A stretch of DNA of 64,000 nt from an uncultured SAR86 cluster bacterium (GTDB lineage Bacteria; Pseudomonadota; Gammaproteobacteria; Magnimaribacterales; Magnimaribacteraceae). A model generated the notes under the pieces. It was not told the origin of the DNA, made no database searches, and saw nothing but the letters and a program-made list of their open reading frames with translations. Shown here one piece after another: positions 1 through 8,709 of the stretch (position 1 is the first letter of the stretch; each line of letters starts with the position of its first letter). Position numbers and translations under genes: made by a program. The stretch spans positions 1-64,000 of the forward strand of contig CACGNN010000002.1 in NCBI GenBank assembly GCA_902574355.1, in the 5' to 3' direction.

Positions 1-911
1 GTCGGCGAGCTTGGGAGTCGATCGTCATGATTTGCCTCTAAAATCCATCCGAGATCAAGTCTAGAACTGAGGACGCCCACTTGCGTGTATTCAAAACCAT
101 ATGTCGCGGCTGTAAATCTATCTCTCTGTCCTGATCTTGAGACAATCTCTGACTTAATAGCCAAGCTACCTAATAAATATTGAAATTCAAATCCTGTTTG
201 GTCTATCACCTCATAAAGTGGAATTATCTCTTTCAAATTTTCGTTAGATACTACGAATCTCGGCTCTCTGGAAGTGCCAGAAAAGTGAGAAATCGCTATT
301 TCAAGTTGATCAAAGTAATTGCTCCATCTAAAAGCAAAATCTACTCTTTTATTTTTTGCAGAGGATAAATATTGAGGATTATCGGTATCGATGATCATTG
401 GCTGTCTGAGTCTTCCATCGTTTCCTGGAAAAGTTCTTTCACGAAAACCAAGCAAAGCATAAAAATCTAAGAGGCCCCAATTTTCTTCGAATGATACCTT
501 GACCATCGGCTGACCAAGCTTATCTTCACCATCGAAACTTTCGGCGGTATCTGTTTGATTGATTATATCCACTCTATGAGTAGTTTCTGTAACACCCCAA
601 AATTCCTTACTTACTCCATACTTAATTTCTTTATCTTCGAGTAGGTTAATTAAGTATAGTTCTTGTATATCTAGCAAATTTCTTTCATTGTCTTCATTAT
701 CTTTTCTTAACTTGGGTTTAAAGTGCAGAATTGAATTTTCTTCTTCAAGAAATATTTCTGGTGATAAAGTGAATGAGGAATGATTTCTTTCTTGTCCTTG
801 CACGCCCGAATTAAAAAAATATCTATTATCAAGAGAATACTCTCCAATAATCTCTCCGATAAGCGTAGGACACAAGAAAGCAATAAATACTCCAAGATAT
901 TTGTAAGACAT
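1..911 (-). CDS. Outer-membrane beta-barrel-like protein, 3' end beyond window
   Basis: The reverse strand is open from an ATG at 911 to the left edge, about 303 codons with no stop, so the C-terminus is missing. The start abuts the TAA of the upstream gene with no spacer. The N-terminus has a hydrophobic stretch at residues 5-19 that fits a signal peptide. The rest alternates polar and aromatic residues as in beta strands (for example WGLLDFYALLGFRERTF) and includes the segments EFWGVTETTHRVDIINQTD and GEDKLGQPM. I recall these from uncharacterised barrel proteins encoded beside LolA-like proteins and RND/MMPL transporters, but I cannot verify that here. Function is unknown; an outer-membrane location is inferred. 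Confidence 0.7.
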   Translation of the reverse strand, partial: MSYKYLGVFIAFLCPTLIGEIIGEYSLDNRYFFNSGVQGQERNHSSFTLSPEIFLEEENSILHFKPKLRKDNEDNERNLLDIQELYLINLLEDKEIKYGVSKEFWGVTETTHRVDIINQTDTAESFDGEDKLGQPMVKVSFEENWGLLDFYALLGFRERTFPGNDGRLRQPMIIDTDNPQYLSSAKNKRVDFAFRWSNYFDQLEIAISHFSGTSREPRFVVSNENLKEIIPLYEVIDQTGFEFQYLLGSLAIKSEIVSRSGQRDRFTAATYGFEYTQVGVLSSRLDLGWILEANHDDRLPSSP

Positions 912-1700
912 TTATCTAGATCTTTTAAGACTGTTTTGAGTGAAATCTCTGTCTGTAAAGCCACTATTAAGCTTCACATTCTCAAACAATAGGATGGAAC
1001 TTTTTCCATTTTGATGATTAATCATTTCTATTTTATGTGGTTGCCAAAAAAAACCTTCATATAGTTTATATTCTTCAAATTTTTGAGTTTTCAGATGAAA
1101 AGATTTTCTATCAAAGAGGTGTATCTTTTGTATTAGGTAATTTTCTTTGTCAATCCATACTAGCTGTTTTGTATATCCTGAATAGGGATCTAAAGGTGTT
1201 CTTTCAATAACAAAGCACTTGAGGTTCAAATAATCTTCTTCACCAATTAATTTATATTCATATTTCTCCACTTCTTGGAATGAAAAATCTTCAAAGGAGA
1301 ATTCACTTCCTAAAAATGGCCCAGATTTATTTTTTGAGGCGATCCTTTTTACTCTTTTCAATGCAGGCAAATAAAGCCACTGATCATCTGATTTAACTTT
1401 ATGTGCATAAGATAAAATTGCTACACCCTTAACATCTCTAGGACTTTCAAATACCGCTATAGACTTATCTCCGTCTTCCGGAACTTCTAGTCTTTTAAAT
1501 CTTAATTTTCTTGAGACTACATCGCCTTTTCTATTAACTAAGTTCATAGTCATATCTGATGAACTATCTATAAAGCCAATATTGTTTTGGTCATTCAGTA
1601 TGGCAATCTCTAAGGCTTTATTAGCCGAGATATGATAAGAAATGGAGCTGGTTAATATACAGAATATAAAAAACTTTATTCCTACATTTAGTAAAGACAT
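912..1700 (-). CDS. Outer membrane lipoprotein-sorting protein, LolA-like fold
   Basis: This 262-residue protein has an N-terminal hydrophobic segment (residues about 8-26) consistent with a signal peptide and periplasmic location. The core segments DVKGVAILSY, DDQWLYLPALKRVKRI and GPFLGSEFSFEDF are hallmarks of the LolA-like family annotated as outer membrane lipoprotein-sorting proteins. These are usually encoded with RND/MMPL exporters and a barrel protein and are thought to carry a hydrophobic ligand across the periplasm. Here the barrel-like gene follows directly with zero spacing, which suggests one transcript and a joint role. The transporter, if present, would lie beyond the left edge. 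It is not canonical LolA, and its cargo cannot be told from sequence. Confidence 0.8.
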   Translation of the reverse strand: MSLLNVGIKFFIFCILTSSISYHISANKALEIAILNDQNNIGFIDSSSDMTMNLVNRKGDVVSRKLRFKRLEVPEDGDKSIAVFESPRDVKGVAILSYAHKVKSDDQWLYLPALKRVKRIASKNKSGPFLGSEFSFEDFSFQEVEKYEYKLIGEEDYLNLKCFVIERTPLDPYSGYTKQLVWIDKENYLIQKIHLFDRKSFHLKTQKFEEYKLYEGFFWQPHKIEMINHQNGKSSILLFENVKLNSGFTDRDFTQNSLKRSR

Positions 1701-1716
1701 CTTTCTCCCTTAATTA

Positions 1717-2595
1717 CTAGAGGTACTTTTTTTGAATACTTGAGAAATCTAGTGTACCAAAACCTTGATCTTTCATCTCCTCATAAAGCTGCAAAGCAAG
1801 CCTACCCATTGGGGTACTTGATTCAGATTGAAGAGCTAATTCTGACACTAAGATTAGATCTTTAAGCATTAAGGTATTTAAGAATCCACCAGAATAATCT
1901 TCGCTAGCGGGGGCTGTCTTCATCACTCCTGGATAAGGATTATATTTCTCTAGAGACCAATTTCCTCCTGAACTATTTTTCATAATTTCAGAGAGAACTA
2001 CTGGATCTAATCCGTTATTTACACCTAAAGCGAGAGTTTCTGCAGTTCCACACATATGAACAGCCAGCAACATATTATTACAGAGCTTAGCAATCTGACC
2101 GGAACCAGATTCACCTGCATAAAATATTTTGTCTCCCATAATTTTGAAAAGACTTGAAGCTTTCTGGAGATCAGCCTTGCTCCCGCCTACCATAAATGTA
2201 AGATTTCCCAATTCAGCTCCTTTTACGCCTCCAGACACAGGAGCATCAAGCATTGAAATGCCATAATTTTTAGCCATCTTGGAAACCTTCTTACTTATTT
2301 CAGGACTGATAGTGGACGATTCAATAATAAGCGTTTGCTTATTAATCCCTTCGAGCAAATTGTCATCTAAAAAGATTTTTTCTACTGAGCTTCCATTTGG
2401 CAGCATTGTAATGAGAGCATCTATATCTTCTAAAACGCTTTCAGAATTTTGCTTGATTGACATTCCTAAATTTTCAGCCTGATTTAAAGCTTTTTCAGAT
2501 AAGTCAAAAGCATTAACTTCAATTCCTGCTTTTAAAATATTATTAGCCATTGGTAGACCCATATTGCCTAACCCTATAAAACCTATTTTTTTCAT
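1717..2595 (-). CDS. mmsB: 3-hydroxyisobutyrate dehydrogenase
   Basis: NAD-dependent oxidation of 3-hydroxyisobutyrate to methylmalonate semialdehyde, a late step of valine breakdown. The 292-residue length is normal. The N-terminal Rossmann fold carries GLGNMG at residues 8-13, the substrate loop DAPVSGG lies at 117-123, and the catalytic lysine is K170 in the GQIAKLCNN segment. It is the last gene of a five-gene valine operon and starts one base after the 3-hydroxyisobutyryl-CoA hydrolase stop. Its product is the substrate of MmsA at the head of the operon. Other beta-hydroxyacid dehydrogenases look similar, but the context settles the assignment. Confidence 0.93.
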   Translation of the reverse strand: MKKIGFIGLGNMGLPMANNILKAGIEVNAFDLSEKALNQAENLGMSIKQNSESVLEDIDALITMLPNGSSVEKIFLDDNLLEGINKQTLIIESSTISPEISKKVSKMAKNYGISMLDAPVSGGVKGAELGNLTFMVGGSKADLQKASSLFKIMGDKIFYAGESGSGQIAKLCNNMLLAVHMCGTAETLALGVNNGLDPVVLSEIMKNSSGGNWSLEKYNPYPGVMKTAPASEDYSGGFLNTLMLKDLILVSELALQSESSTPMGRLALQLYEEMKDQGFGTLDFSSIQKKYL

Positions 2596-2596
2596 C

Positions 2597-3709
2597 TCAG
2601 AGATCCTCCAAAGGGTTTGTATCCCAGGCTAAATCAGTATGCCTCTCAAGCCATACTGATGGTGTATTTGATATTGAATCATATTTCCATTTAGCTTCAT
2701 TATCTTTATCTATTATTAATGCGCGTATACCTTCTTTAAAGTCTCCCATCCTAGTTATTTGAATCGCGAGGTTGAGTTCAAACTGAAATACTTCCTTGAG
2801 ATCTAAATGTGATGAATTTTGACATTGCAGCCAAATCAGATGTGCAGATGTTGGACTCCCTTTCTTCAATGATTCTTTACCTTTCAAATACCACTCGTCT
2901 TTACTTGGATTCGACAAAATATTTTCAGAAACTTCAATTAGATTTGAAGCATTGGTAAGTGACTGAATATTGCTCAATTCATCTTTGAGCTTGCTCTTAG
3001 GAAAATTATTTAATTTTTTTATGTAACCATCTTGTTGAACAATTGCATTAAGTATTTTTAAGTTATCTTTTTTCTCATCTTTCCATTCGGTTTCCTGGAC
3101 CTCTCTGAAAAATTTTTCTAGATCTTCTGAGCTTAATGAACAATCCGTCAAATTACAAAATAGGGTATCGGCAGCATTCAATTGAGTTGAAGTTAGCATA
3201 ATATAAAGACCAAGGCCTTCAGGTAAATCTTTTATTACAGATGTAAATCCTACATCTGGGAATAATCCAACACCAATTTCTGGCATGGCAAATTTCGTTC
3301 TTTCTGTAGAAATCCTATAACTACTTCCAAACATCAAGCCCGCGCCACCACCCATAACAATACCATCTATGATAGAAATTATAGGTTTGGTAAAATTATG
3401 CAGCTTATAGTCTAGTCTATATTCAAACTCAAAAAACGTTTCTGCAAAAATTGGACCATCTGGAGAACACATTGACTCATATAATGCTCTGATATCTCCT
3501 CCAGCACAAAAGGCCTTATCTCCTGAACCACCTATTATGATCATCTTTATTTTGGGATCAACTTCCCATTTGTCTAATAGGTTAGAGATCTCATTAACCA
3601 TATTTAAAGTTAATGAGTTTAATGTCTCAGGAGCGTTAAGAGTTATATGACCAATTTTAGTGTCATTCTGACACTCTAATATCTCTACTAATAATTCATC
3701 ATTAGGCAT
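2597..3709 (-). CDS. 3-hydroxyisobutyryl-CoA hydrolase
   Basis: Crotonase-fold thioesterase that releases CoA from 3-hydroxyisobutyryl-CoA in valine degradation. At 370 residues it is longer than ordinary enoyl-CoA hydratases and matches the HIBCH family. Visible motifs are HITLNAPETLNSL, DKAFCAGGDIRALYE (oxyanion-hole region), DGIVMGGGAGL and MPEIGVGLFPDVG. The C-terminal part has the family-typical WLERHTDLAWDTNPLEDL ending. It overlaps the upstream enoyl-CoA hydratase by eight bases and is followed after one base by mmsB, so translational coupling is likely. CoA release at this step avoids build-up of reactive methacrylyl-CoA. Confidence 0.9.
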   Translation of the reverse strand: MPNDELLVEILECQNDTKIGHITLNAPETLNSLTLNMVNEISNLLDKWEVDPKIKMIIIGGSGDKAFCAGGDIRALYESMCSPDGPIFAETFFEFEYRLDYKLHNFTKPIISIIDGIVMGGGAGLMFGSSYRISTERTKFAMPEIGVGLFPDVGFTSVIKDLPEGLGLYIMLTSTQLNAADTLFCNLTDCSLSSEDLEKFFREVQETEWKDEKKDNLKILNAIVQQDGYIKKLNNFPKSKLKDELSNIQSLTNASNLIEVSENILSNPSKDEWYLKGKESLKKGSPTSAHLIWLQCQNSSHLDLKEVFQFELNLAIQITRMGDFKEGIRALIIDKDNEAKWKYDSISNTPSVWLERHTDLAWDTNPLEDL

Positions 3710-4481
3710 TTTGCCAATTTGGTTTTCTTTTATCTAAGAATGCATCAACACCTTCTTTTTGATCTTTTGTATCAAATAAATTTACAAAAGGCTCAAGTTC
3801 TTCTTGATAAGGTTCATTAGATAGACGTGCTTTATGAATTAACTTCTTGCACTGTGCAATGCTAATAGGACTTTGGTTTGCAACGGAAGTGGCTATCAGC
3901 AAAGCGGTTTCTAGAGCCTTTCCATCTTCCACTTTTTCTTCTATTAAACCGATTCGAAGAGCCTGATCAGGTTTAATCTGCTCACCGGTTAAAATAATTC
4001 TTTTAGCCCAGCCTTCCCCAACTAATCTTGGTAGTACTTGAGTTCCACCTCCGCACGGCAATAAACCTACTTTAGGTTCAGGCAGGGCAAGTACAGCTTT
4101 TTCTTCAGCGACTCTTATATCACAAGCTAATGCACACTCAAGTCCCCCTCCCATGGCAAATCCATTTATAGCAGCTATAGATACACCTCTAAATTTACTG
4201 AGCGAGTTGAAGGCATTTGAAAATGCATTACTCATTTCCATAGCTGCATTTTTCCCTCCTTCTTGGAATACTTTAAGGTCAGCACCTGCCGAAAAGAACT
4301 TTTCTCCCTGTCCAGTGATAACTAAAGAAAAGATTTCATCATCTTGATTGAGATGCTCAATAATTTCTTCTAATCCTGCTAGGCTCTCAAGATCCCATGT
4401 ATTAGCGTTAGGATTATTAATGGTAATCTTGGCAATGTTATCTATTTTTTCGAGTATTAATTTTTCAGTCATAATTTTCAT
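3702..4481 (-). CDS. Enoyl-CoA hydratase of the valine operon
   Basis: A 259-residue crotonase expected to hydrate methacrylyl-CoA to 3-hydroxyisobutyryl-CoA. The two catalytic glutamates of the family are present as E115 (GGGLECALACD) and E135 (LPEPKVGLLP), and the oxyanion-hole loop is FFSAGADLKVF. It sits between the acyl-CoA dehydrogenase (four-base overlap) and the hydrolase (eight-base overlap), which matches the order of the reactions. The ATG at 4481 was kept because it overlaps the preceding stop; an ATG three codons later is an alternative. Substrate assignment rests on context, since paralogues act on many acyl-CoAs. Confidence 0.88.
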   Translation of the reverse strand: MKIMTEKLILEKIDNIAKITINNPNANTWDLESLAGLEEIIEHLNQDDEIFSLVITGQGEKFFSAGADLKVFQEGGKNAAMEMSNAFSNAFNSLSKFRGVSIAAINGFAMGGGLECALACDIRVAEEKAVLALPEPKVGLLPCGGGTQVLPRLVGEGWAKRIILTGEQIKPDQALRIGLIEEKVEDGKALETALLIATSVANQSPISIAQCKKLIHKARLSNEPYQEELEPFVNLFDTKDQKEGVDAFLDKRKPNWQNA

Positions 4482-5638
4482 TGGATTATTGAGGCCGCAT
4501 CTTCCATTATCATTCTTCGCCCAATTATCATTTTCATAATTTCGTTAGTTCCTTCTAGTATTTGATGGACCCTTACATCTCTTACATATCTTTCTAAAGG
4601 ATACTCTTGAATATATCCGTAACCTCCAAATATTTGAAGAGCTTCATTGCAAACATTAAAACCTACATCAGTGGCAAATCTTTTTGCCATTGCTGAATAG
4701 ATGGTTGCTTCAGAATCATTTTTATCAACTTTTGAAGCTGCAAGTCTTATCATGGTTCTGGCTGCAATAAGTTCAGTTACCATATCAGCAATCTTGAATT
4801 GCATCGTCTGAAATTCAGATATCTTTTGCCCAAATTGTTCTCTTTGATTCATATAGTTCTGGGCTTCTTCTAATGCAGATTGAGCTGTTCCTATAGAGCA
4901 TGTTGCTATATTTATTCTGCCTCCATCCAATCCTTGCATAGCGATTTTGAAACCATTACCTTCTTCTCCTACTAAATTCTTTTTAGAAACCTTAACATCG
5001 GTCAAAGATACCAATCTTGTTGGTTGATTTTTCCAACCCATCTTGGGCTCATTCTTCCCATACTCTATGCCTGGTAAATCAGCTGGAATTAGAAAACATG
5101 AAATACCTTTCGCACCTGAATCACCTGTTCTGGCCATTAACACAAGACAATCTGTAGCTCCAGATCCTGATATGAAAGCCTTTGAGCCATTTAGAATAAA
5201 ATTATCACCGTCTTTCTTAGCTATAGTGCGCAGAGAAGCGGAATCTGAACCTGAACCAGGTTCAGTCAAACAATAAGAGGCAAGCTTCTCACCTGAGCTG
5301 AGTTGAGGAAACCATTCTCTTTTTAATTCTTCCGAACCAAATTTACTGACCATCCAGATCGCCATATTATGAATTGTCATAAAAGCCGTAGTACTTGTGC
5401 ATCCTTGGGCTAGCTGTTCAAAAATTATCGAAGCATCAAGTCTACCTAAACCCATTCCTCCTAGATTAGTATCAACATAAAGTGATAAGAAACCTAACTC
5501 TCCAGCTTTCATAAGAGTTTCCTTTGGAAAAAAAGCTTCTTTATCCCATTCAGCAGCATTAGGTTTCAGTTCTTTATCAGAAAAGCTTTTTGCTAAGTCC
5601 CTGTAATGTTTTTGATCAGAATTTAAATCGAAATCCAT
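4478..5638 (-). CDS. Acyl-CoA dehydrogenase, probably isobutyryl-CoA dehydrogenase
   Basis: FAD-dependent dehydrogenase of 386 residues, a normal length for the family. Sequence landmarks are YCLTEPGSGSD (flavin and substrate binding), the REQFG segment, and the C-terminal QILEGTNEIMK, whose glutamate (about E362) is the expected catalytic base. It lies between mmsA and an enoyl-CoA hydratase, so the likely substrate is isobutyryl-CoA and the product methacrylyl-CoA. Electrons would pass to electron-transfer flavoprotein, whose genes are not in the window. The branched-chain ketoacid dehydrogenase that supplies the substrate is also absent here. Confidence 0.9.
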   Translation of the reverse strand: MDFDLNSDQKHYRDLAKSFSDKELKPNAAEWDKEAFFPKETLMKAGELGFLSLYVDTNLGGMGLGRLDASIIFEQLAQGCTSTTAFMTIHNMAIWMVSKFGSEELKREWFPQLSSGEKLASYCLTEPGSGSDSASLRTIAKKDGDNFILNGSKAFISGSGATDCLVLMARTGDSGAKGISCFLIPADLPGIEYGKNEPKMGWKNQPTRLVSLTDVKVSKKNLVGEEGNGFKIAMQGLDGGRINIATCSIGTAQSALEEAQNYMNQREQFGQKISEFQTMQFKIADMVTELIAARTMIRLAASKVDKNDSEATIYSAMAKRFATDVGFNVCNEALQIFGGYGYIQEYPLERYVRDVRVHQILEGTNEIMKMIIGRRMIMEDAASIIQ

Positions 5639-5641
5639 GAA

Positions 5642-7132
5642 CTACTCCAGATTGATGGTTAAGTTTTTTGTGCTTTTTTCATCTTCTTCAAACCATCTTT
5701 CAGTTACGGTCTTGGTCTCTGTGTAAAACCTAACTGCCTGTTTGCCATAGGCATGAAGATCTCCATAAAAGGATTTTTTCCAACCAGTAAATGAAAAGAA
5801 AGGCAGTGGAACAGGTATAGGTACATTTATGCCTACTTGGCCAACTTCAATTTCATGTCTGAATTTTCTTGCAGACCTGCCAGATGCTGTAAATATAGAT
5901 GTCCCATTACCGAATGGATTTGCGTTTATTAATTCTATTGCCCCTTCTAAAGTGTCAACTTCGATGCAGAGTAAAACCGGCCCAAATATCTCTGTTTTAT
6001 ATATTTCAGATTCAGTTTTTACACCAGAAAATAAGGTAGTACCAATCCAGTTTCCATCAGGAAACCCTTCAACCTCACATTTGCTTCCATCTATTAGGCA
6101 TGTTGCTTCGCTTTTTCCTTTTTCTATCAAACCAATAATCTTTTCTTTAGCTTGAGCGCTAATGACAGGGCCAAATCCAGATTCTTCTGAGTCCCATGGA
6201 CCTGGTTTCACGATTTCCATTTCTTTCTTAAGGTCTTCGATCCATTCTTTCGAAGAACCCACGAAAACAGCTACACTAATCGCCATGCATCTTTGACCTG
6301 CGGCTCCAACTGAGGCTCCCACTAAACTATCGATAGTTTTATTTCTATTCGCATCTGGCATTACAACCATATGATTCTTAGCCCCAGCGAAAGATTGAAC
6401 TCTTTTTAGATGTTCAGTTCCTGTTTTATAAATATATTGGCCAACGGGAACTGATCCAACAAATGAAATAGCTCTTATATCAGGATGTCTAATAAGCTGG
6501 TCTACTTGATCTTTGCCGCCATGGATTACCTGCAGGAGATTTGGAGGTGCACCAGCTTCTGTAAAAAGTTCTGCAAGTTTATTGGAGGTCATAGGATCTT
6601 GCTCAGAAGGCTTTAGAATAAAAGTGTTGCCACAGGCTATCGCCATCGGGAACATCCACAGAGGTATCATGGCAGGAAAATTGAAAGGAGTTATACCTAA
6701 ACAAACACCTAGAGACTGAGTATAACTATAAGAATCTATTTCTCTTGCAACATTTTCAACAGTTTCACCCATTAATAAAGGAGTTATATTCGCTGCTTGC
6801 TCAACAACCTCTATACCTCTCCATACATCACCTTTAGCATCTTCAAAAGTTTTTCCATTCTCTTTACTAAGAATTTCAGCTATTTCATCTAGATTAATCT
6901 TAAGAAGATCTTGATATTTCATCATGACTCTAGATCTTTCAGGAGGAGGAGTTTCCCTCCAAGAGAAAAAAGCTTCTTTAGCAGAAGCTATGGCACTCTC
7001 GATTTCTTCATCGGTAGCGCATGGAGCCTCGCAAAGAACTTCTTGTGTGGCTGGGTTTAGAACTTCAATCCATTTTTTTGTAGTACTCTTAACTGAGCTG
7101 CCGCCTATAAAGAGATTCAATTTTTCAGTCAT
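5642..7132 (-). CDS. mmsA: CoA-acylating methylmalonate-semialdehyde dehydrogenase
   Basis: Converts methylmalonate semialdehyde with CoA and NAD to propionyl-CoA and CO2, the last step of the valine branch encoded here. The 496-residue aldehyde dehydrogenase has PFNFPAM around residue 150, FVGS at 224-227, and the nucleophile C282 in the [16 protein letters not shown] segment that is typical of MmsA. The usual general-base glutamate region is replaced by [12 protein letters not shown], as expected for CoA-acylating members of the family. It is the first gene of the five-gene minus-strand operon and ends three bases before the acyl-CoA dehydrogenase start. The promoter should lie in the 87-base divergent gap at 7133-7219. 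Confidence 0.94.
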   Translation of the reverse strand: MTEKLNLFIGGSSVKSTTKKWIEVLNPATQEVLCEAPCATDEEIESAIASAKEAFFSWRETPPPERSRVMMKYQDLLKINLDEIAEILSKENGKTFEDAKGDVWRGIEVVEQAANITPLLMGETVENVAREIDSYSYTQSLGVCLGITPFNFPAMIPLWMFPMAIACGNTFILKPSEQDPMTSNKLAELFTEAGAPPNLLQVIHGGKDQVDQLIRHPDIRAISFVGSVPVGQYIYKTGTEHLKRVQSFAGAKNHMVVMPDANRNKTIDSLVGASVGAAGQRCMAISVAVFVGSSKEWIEDLKKEMEIVKPGPWDSEESGFGPVISAQAKEKIIGLIEKGKSEATCLIDGSKCEVEGFPDGNWIGTTLFSGVKTESEIYKTEIFGPVLLCIEVDTLEGAIELINANPFGNGTSIFTASGRSARKFRHEIEVGQVGINVPIPVPLPFFSFTGWKKSFYGDLHAYGKQAVRFYTETKTVTERWFEEDEKSTKNLTINLE

Positions 7133-7219
7133 AAAGTATTTCTTCTTAATTTATCTGAAGTATCTTACTATCTTTCTTAGAAACTGATATAAATTGAATT
7201 AAATCGCGGGGAGAAAAAG

Positions 7220-8194
7220 ATGCTAAAAACAAGAATTACAGATTTATTTGGAATAGAACATCCGGTGATACAAGGTGGAATGCAATGGGTTGGATATGCC
7301 GAGTTGGTATCGGCGGTATCCAATGCAGGAGCGCTAGGAATTTTAACTGCGTTAACCCAACCTACACCTGAAGATTTAGCGAAAGAGATAGACAGGACTA
7401 GAGAAATGACTGACAACCCTTTTGGGGTAAACCTCACTGTACTGCCTACTATCAATCCTCCTCCTTATGAAGAATATGCTCAAGCTATTGTTGGGTCAGG
7501 GGTAAAGATCATTGAAACTGCGGGACGCAGTCCAGAACCCTTTATGGAATTATTTAAAGAGTATGACGTGAAAGTCATCCATAAATGCACTTCTGTAAGA
7601 CATGCTTTAAAAGCTCAATCTGTGGGTGTAAGTGCAATAACAATTGATGGTTTTGAGTGTGCCGGTCATCCTGGTGAAGATGACATTCCTTCCTTAGTTC
7701 TATTACCACAAGCAGCAGAAGCTTTAGATGTACCTGTAGCGGGCTGTGGAGGATTTAGTGATGCTAAAAGCATGGTTGCAGCATTAGCTCTAGGCGGAGA
7801 AGCAATAGTCATGGGCACTCGATTTATGGCTACTCAGGAAGCTGGTATACATCAAAATGTTAAAGAAAAAATGACAGAAGCAGATGAACTCTCTACAAAC
7901 TTAATGTTTAGAACAATGCACAATACAGCAAGAGTTTTTAAAAATTCAATATCTGATCAAGTAGTTGAGATAGAGTCTACAGGTTCTGCTACCTTTGAGG
8001 ATGTTAAGGACCTTGTAGCCGGACAAAGGGGAAGAGTCGTTTTTGAAGAGGGAGATCTAGAGCATGGCATATGGTCGGCCGGAATATCAGTAGCGAGAGT
8101 TAAAGACGTGCCAACTTGTAAAGAAATGGTTGCTAGGTTAATTTCAGAGGCAGAGGAGATCATAGACGGAAGACTGCAATCAGTTAAGGCTTAA
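7220..8194 (+). CDS. NAD(P)H-dependent flavin oxidoreductase / nitronate monooxygenase family
   Basis: FMN-binding TIM-barrel protein of 324 residues in the 2-nitropropane dioxygenase-like family. Typical features are the start LFGIEHPVIQGGMQWV, the SNAGALGILTA segment, the GFECAGHPGEDD segment with the histidine usually taken as catalytic, and the phosphate-binding AGCGGFSD and ALGGEAIVMGTRF loops. A strong ribosome binding site, GGGGAG at 7208-7213, fixes the start. The gene diverges from the valine operon and is followed after ten bases by a DUF1330 gene. The physiological substrate cannot be read from the sequence; nitronate detoxification is only one option. Confidence 0.85.
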   Translation: MLKTRITDLFGIEHPVIQGGMQWVGYAELVSAVSNAGALGILTALTQPTPEDLAKEIDRTREMTDNPFGVNLTVLPTINPPPYEEYAQAIVGSGVKIIETAGRSPEPFMELFKEYDVKVIHKCTSVRHALKAQSVGVSAITIDGFECAGHPGEDDIPSLVLLPQAAEALDVPVAGCGGFSDAKSMVAALALGGEAIVMGTRFMATQEAGIHQNVKEKMTEADELSTNLMFRTMHNTARVFKNSISDQVVEIESTGSATFEDVKDLVAGQRGRVVFEEGDLEHGIWSAGISVARVKDVPTCKEMVARLISEAEEIIDGRLQSVKA

Positions 8195-8204
8195 GGAGAT
8201 ATCA

Positions 8205-8522
8205 ATGGAAGATGTGAAAGTATATATGGTTGTAAATCTGGAAATTGAAGATAAAGATACTTATCTTAAATATGAAAAAGGTTTTTTCCCCATCCTAAAA
8301 AAACATGGTGGTGAGTTTTTAACATTTGATGACTCATTTAGACATCTGGAGGGGCCAGAACCTCTATCTGGAGGTCGAGTAATAATATTTTCTTTTCCAT
8401 CTGAAGCTGCAGCAGACGGATGGTATAACGATCCCGAGTATCAAGAGCTATCTAAGTTTAGAAAAGAAGGTGCTCCATTACGTTCATTAAGTCTCATAAA
8501 AGGCTTACCTCCAAGATCCTGA
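8205..8522 (+). CDS. DUF1330 family protein
   Basis: A 105-residue single-domain protein of the dimeric alpha/beta-barrel (ferredoxin-like) type. The pattern YMVVNLEIEDKDTYLKYEKG, then GGEFLTFDDSFRHLEG, then RVIIFSFPSEAAADGWYNDPEYQ is characteristic of DUF1330. It is co-directional with the flavin oxidoreductase, ten bases downstream, so probably co-transcribed. A GGAG ribosome binding site is visible at about 8193-8196. Members have no settled function; an accessory role to the oxidoreductase is possible but unproven. Confidence 0.82.
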   Translation: MEDVKVYMVVNLEIEDKDTYLKYEKGFFPILKKHGGEFLTFDDSFRHLEGPEPLSGGRVIIFSFPSEAAADGWYNDPEYQELSKFRKEGAPLRSLSLIKGLPPRS

Positions 8523-8523
8523 T

Positions 8524-8709
8524 TTATTCAAAAAAAGTGAAGTAAATCAAAAGAAGCAGCATCACATCAACAAACATCAGCACACTGATTGATGTACAGC
8601 CATAAGATATTTCTTCTTTGTGTAATGATTTATGGATTGAGAAGGAAAAGTATAAAAAAACAAGAAGGAAAAAAAATTTTATCACTGAATCAAACCCATT
8701 TTTTTGCAA
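8524..8709 (-). CDS. Possible small two-helix membrane protein
   Basis: A 61-codon reading frame fills the gap between two convergent genes. Its stop lies one base from the DUF1330 stop and its start overlaps the 3' end of the hydrolase gene by 20 bases. The product has two hydrophobic runs (FFFLLVFLYFSFSI near residue 12, and VLMFVDVMLLLLIYFTFF near the C-terminus), as in small membrane proteins. The start is a TTG with AAGGA only two bases upstream, which is poor spacing. AT-rich non-coding DNA easily encodes phenylalanine and leucine runs, so this may be spurious. I do not recognise a family. Confidence 0.3.
   Translation of the reverse strand: MQKNGFDSVIKFFFLLVFLYFSFSIHKSLHKEEISYGCTSISVLMFVDVMLLLLIYFTFFE

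Noticed and set aside
780-992. 70-codon plus-strand frame and the 707-964 minus-strand frame at the left end
   Set aside because: Both straddle the junction of the barrel-like gene (ends 911) and the LolA-like gene (starts 912); the continuous frame open to the window edge explains the DNA better.
5829-6155. 108-codon frame on the plus strand inside mmsA
   Set aside because: Shadow of the mmsA coding strand, with no start signal and no family resemblance.
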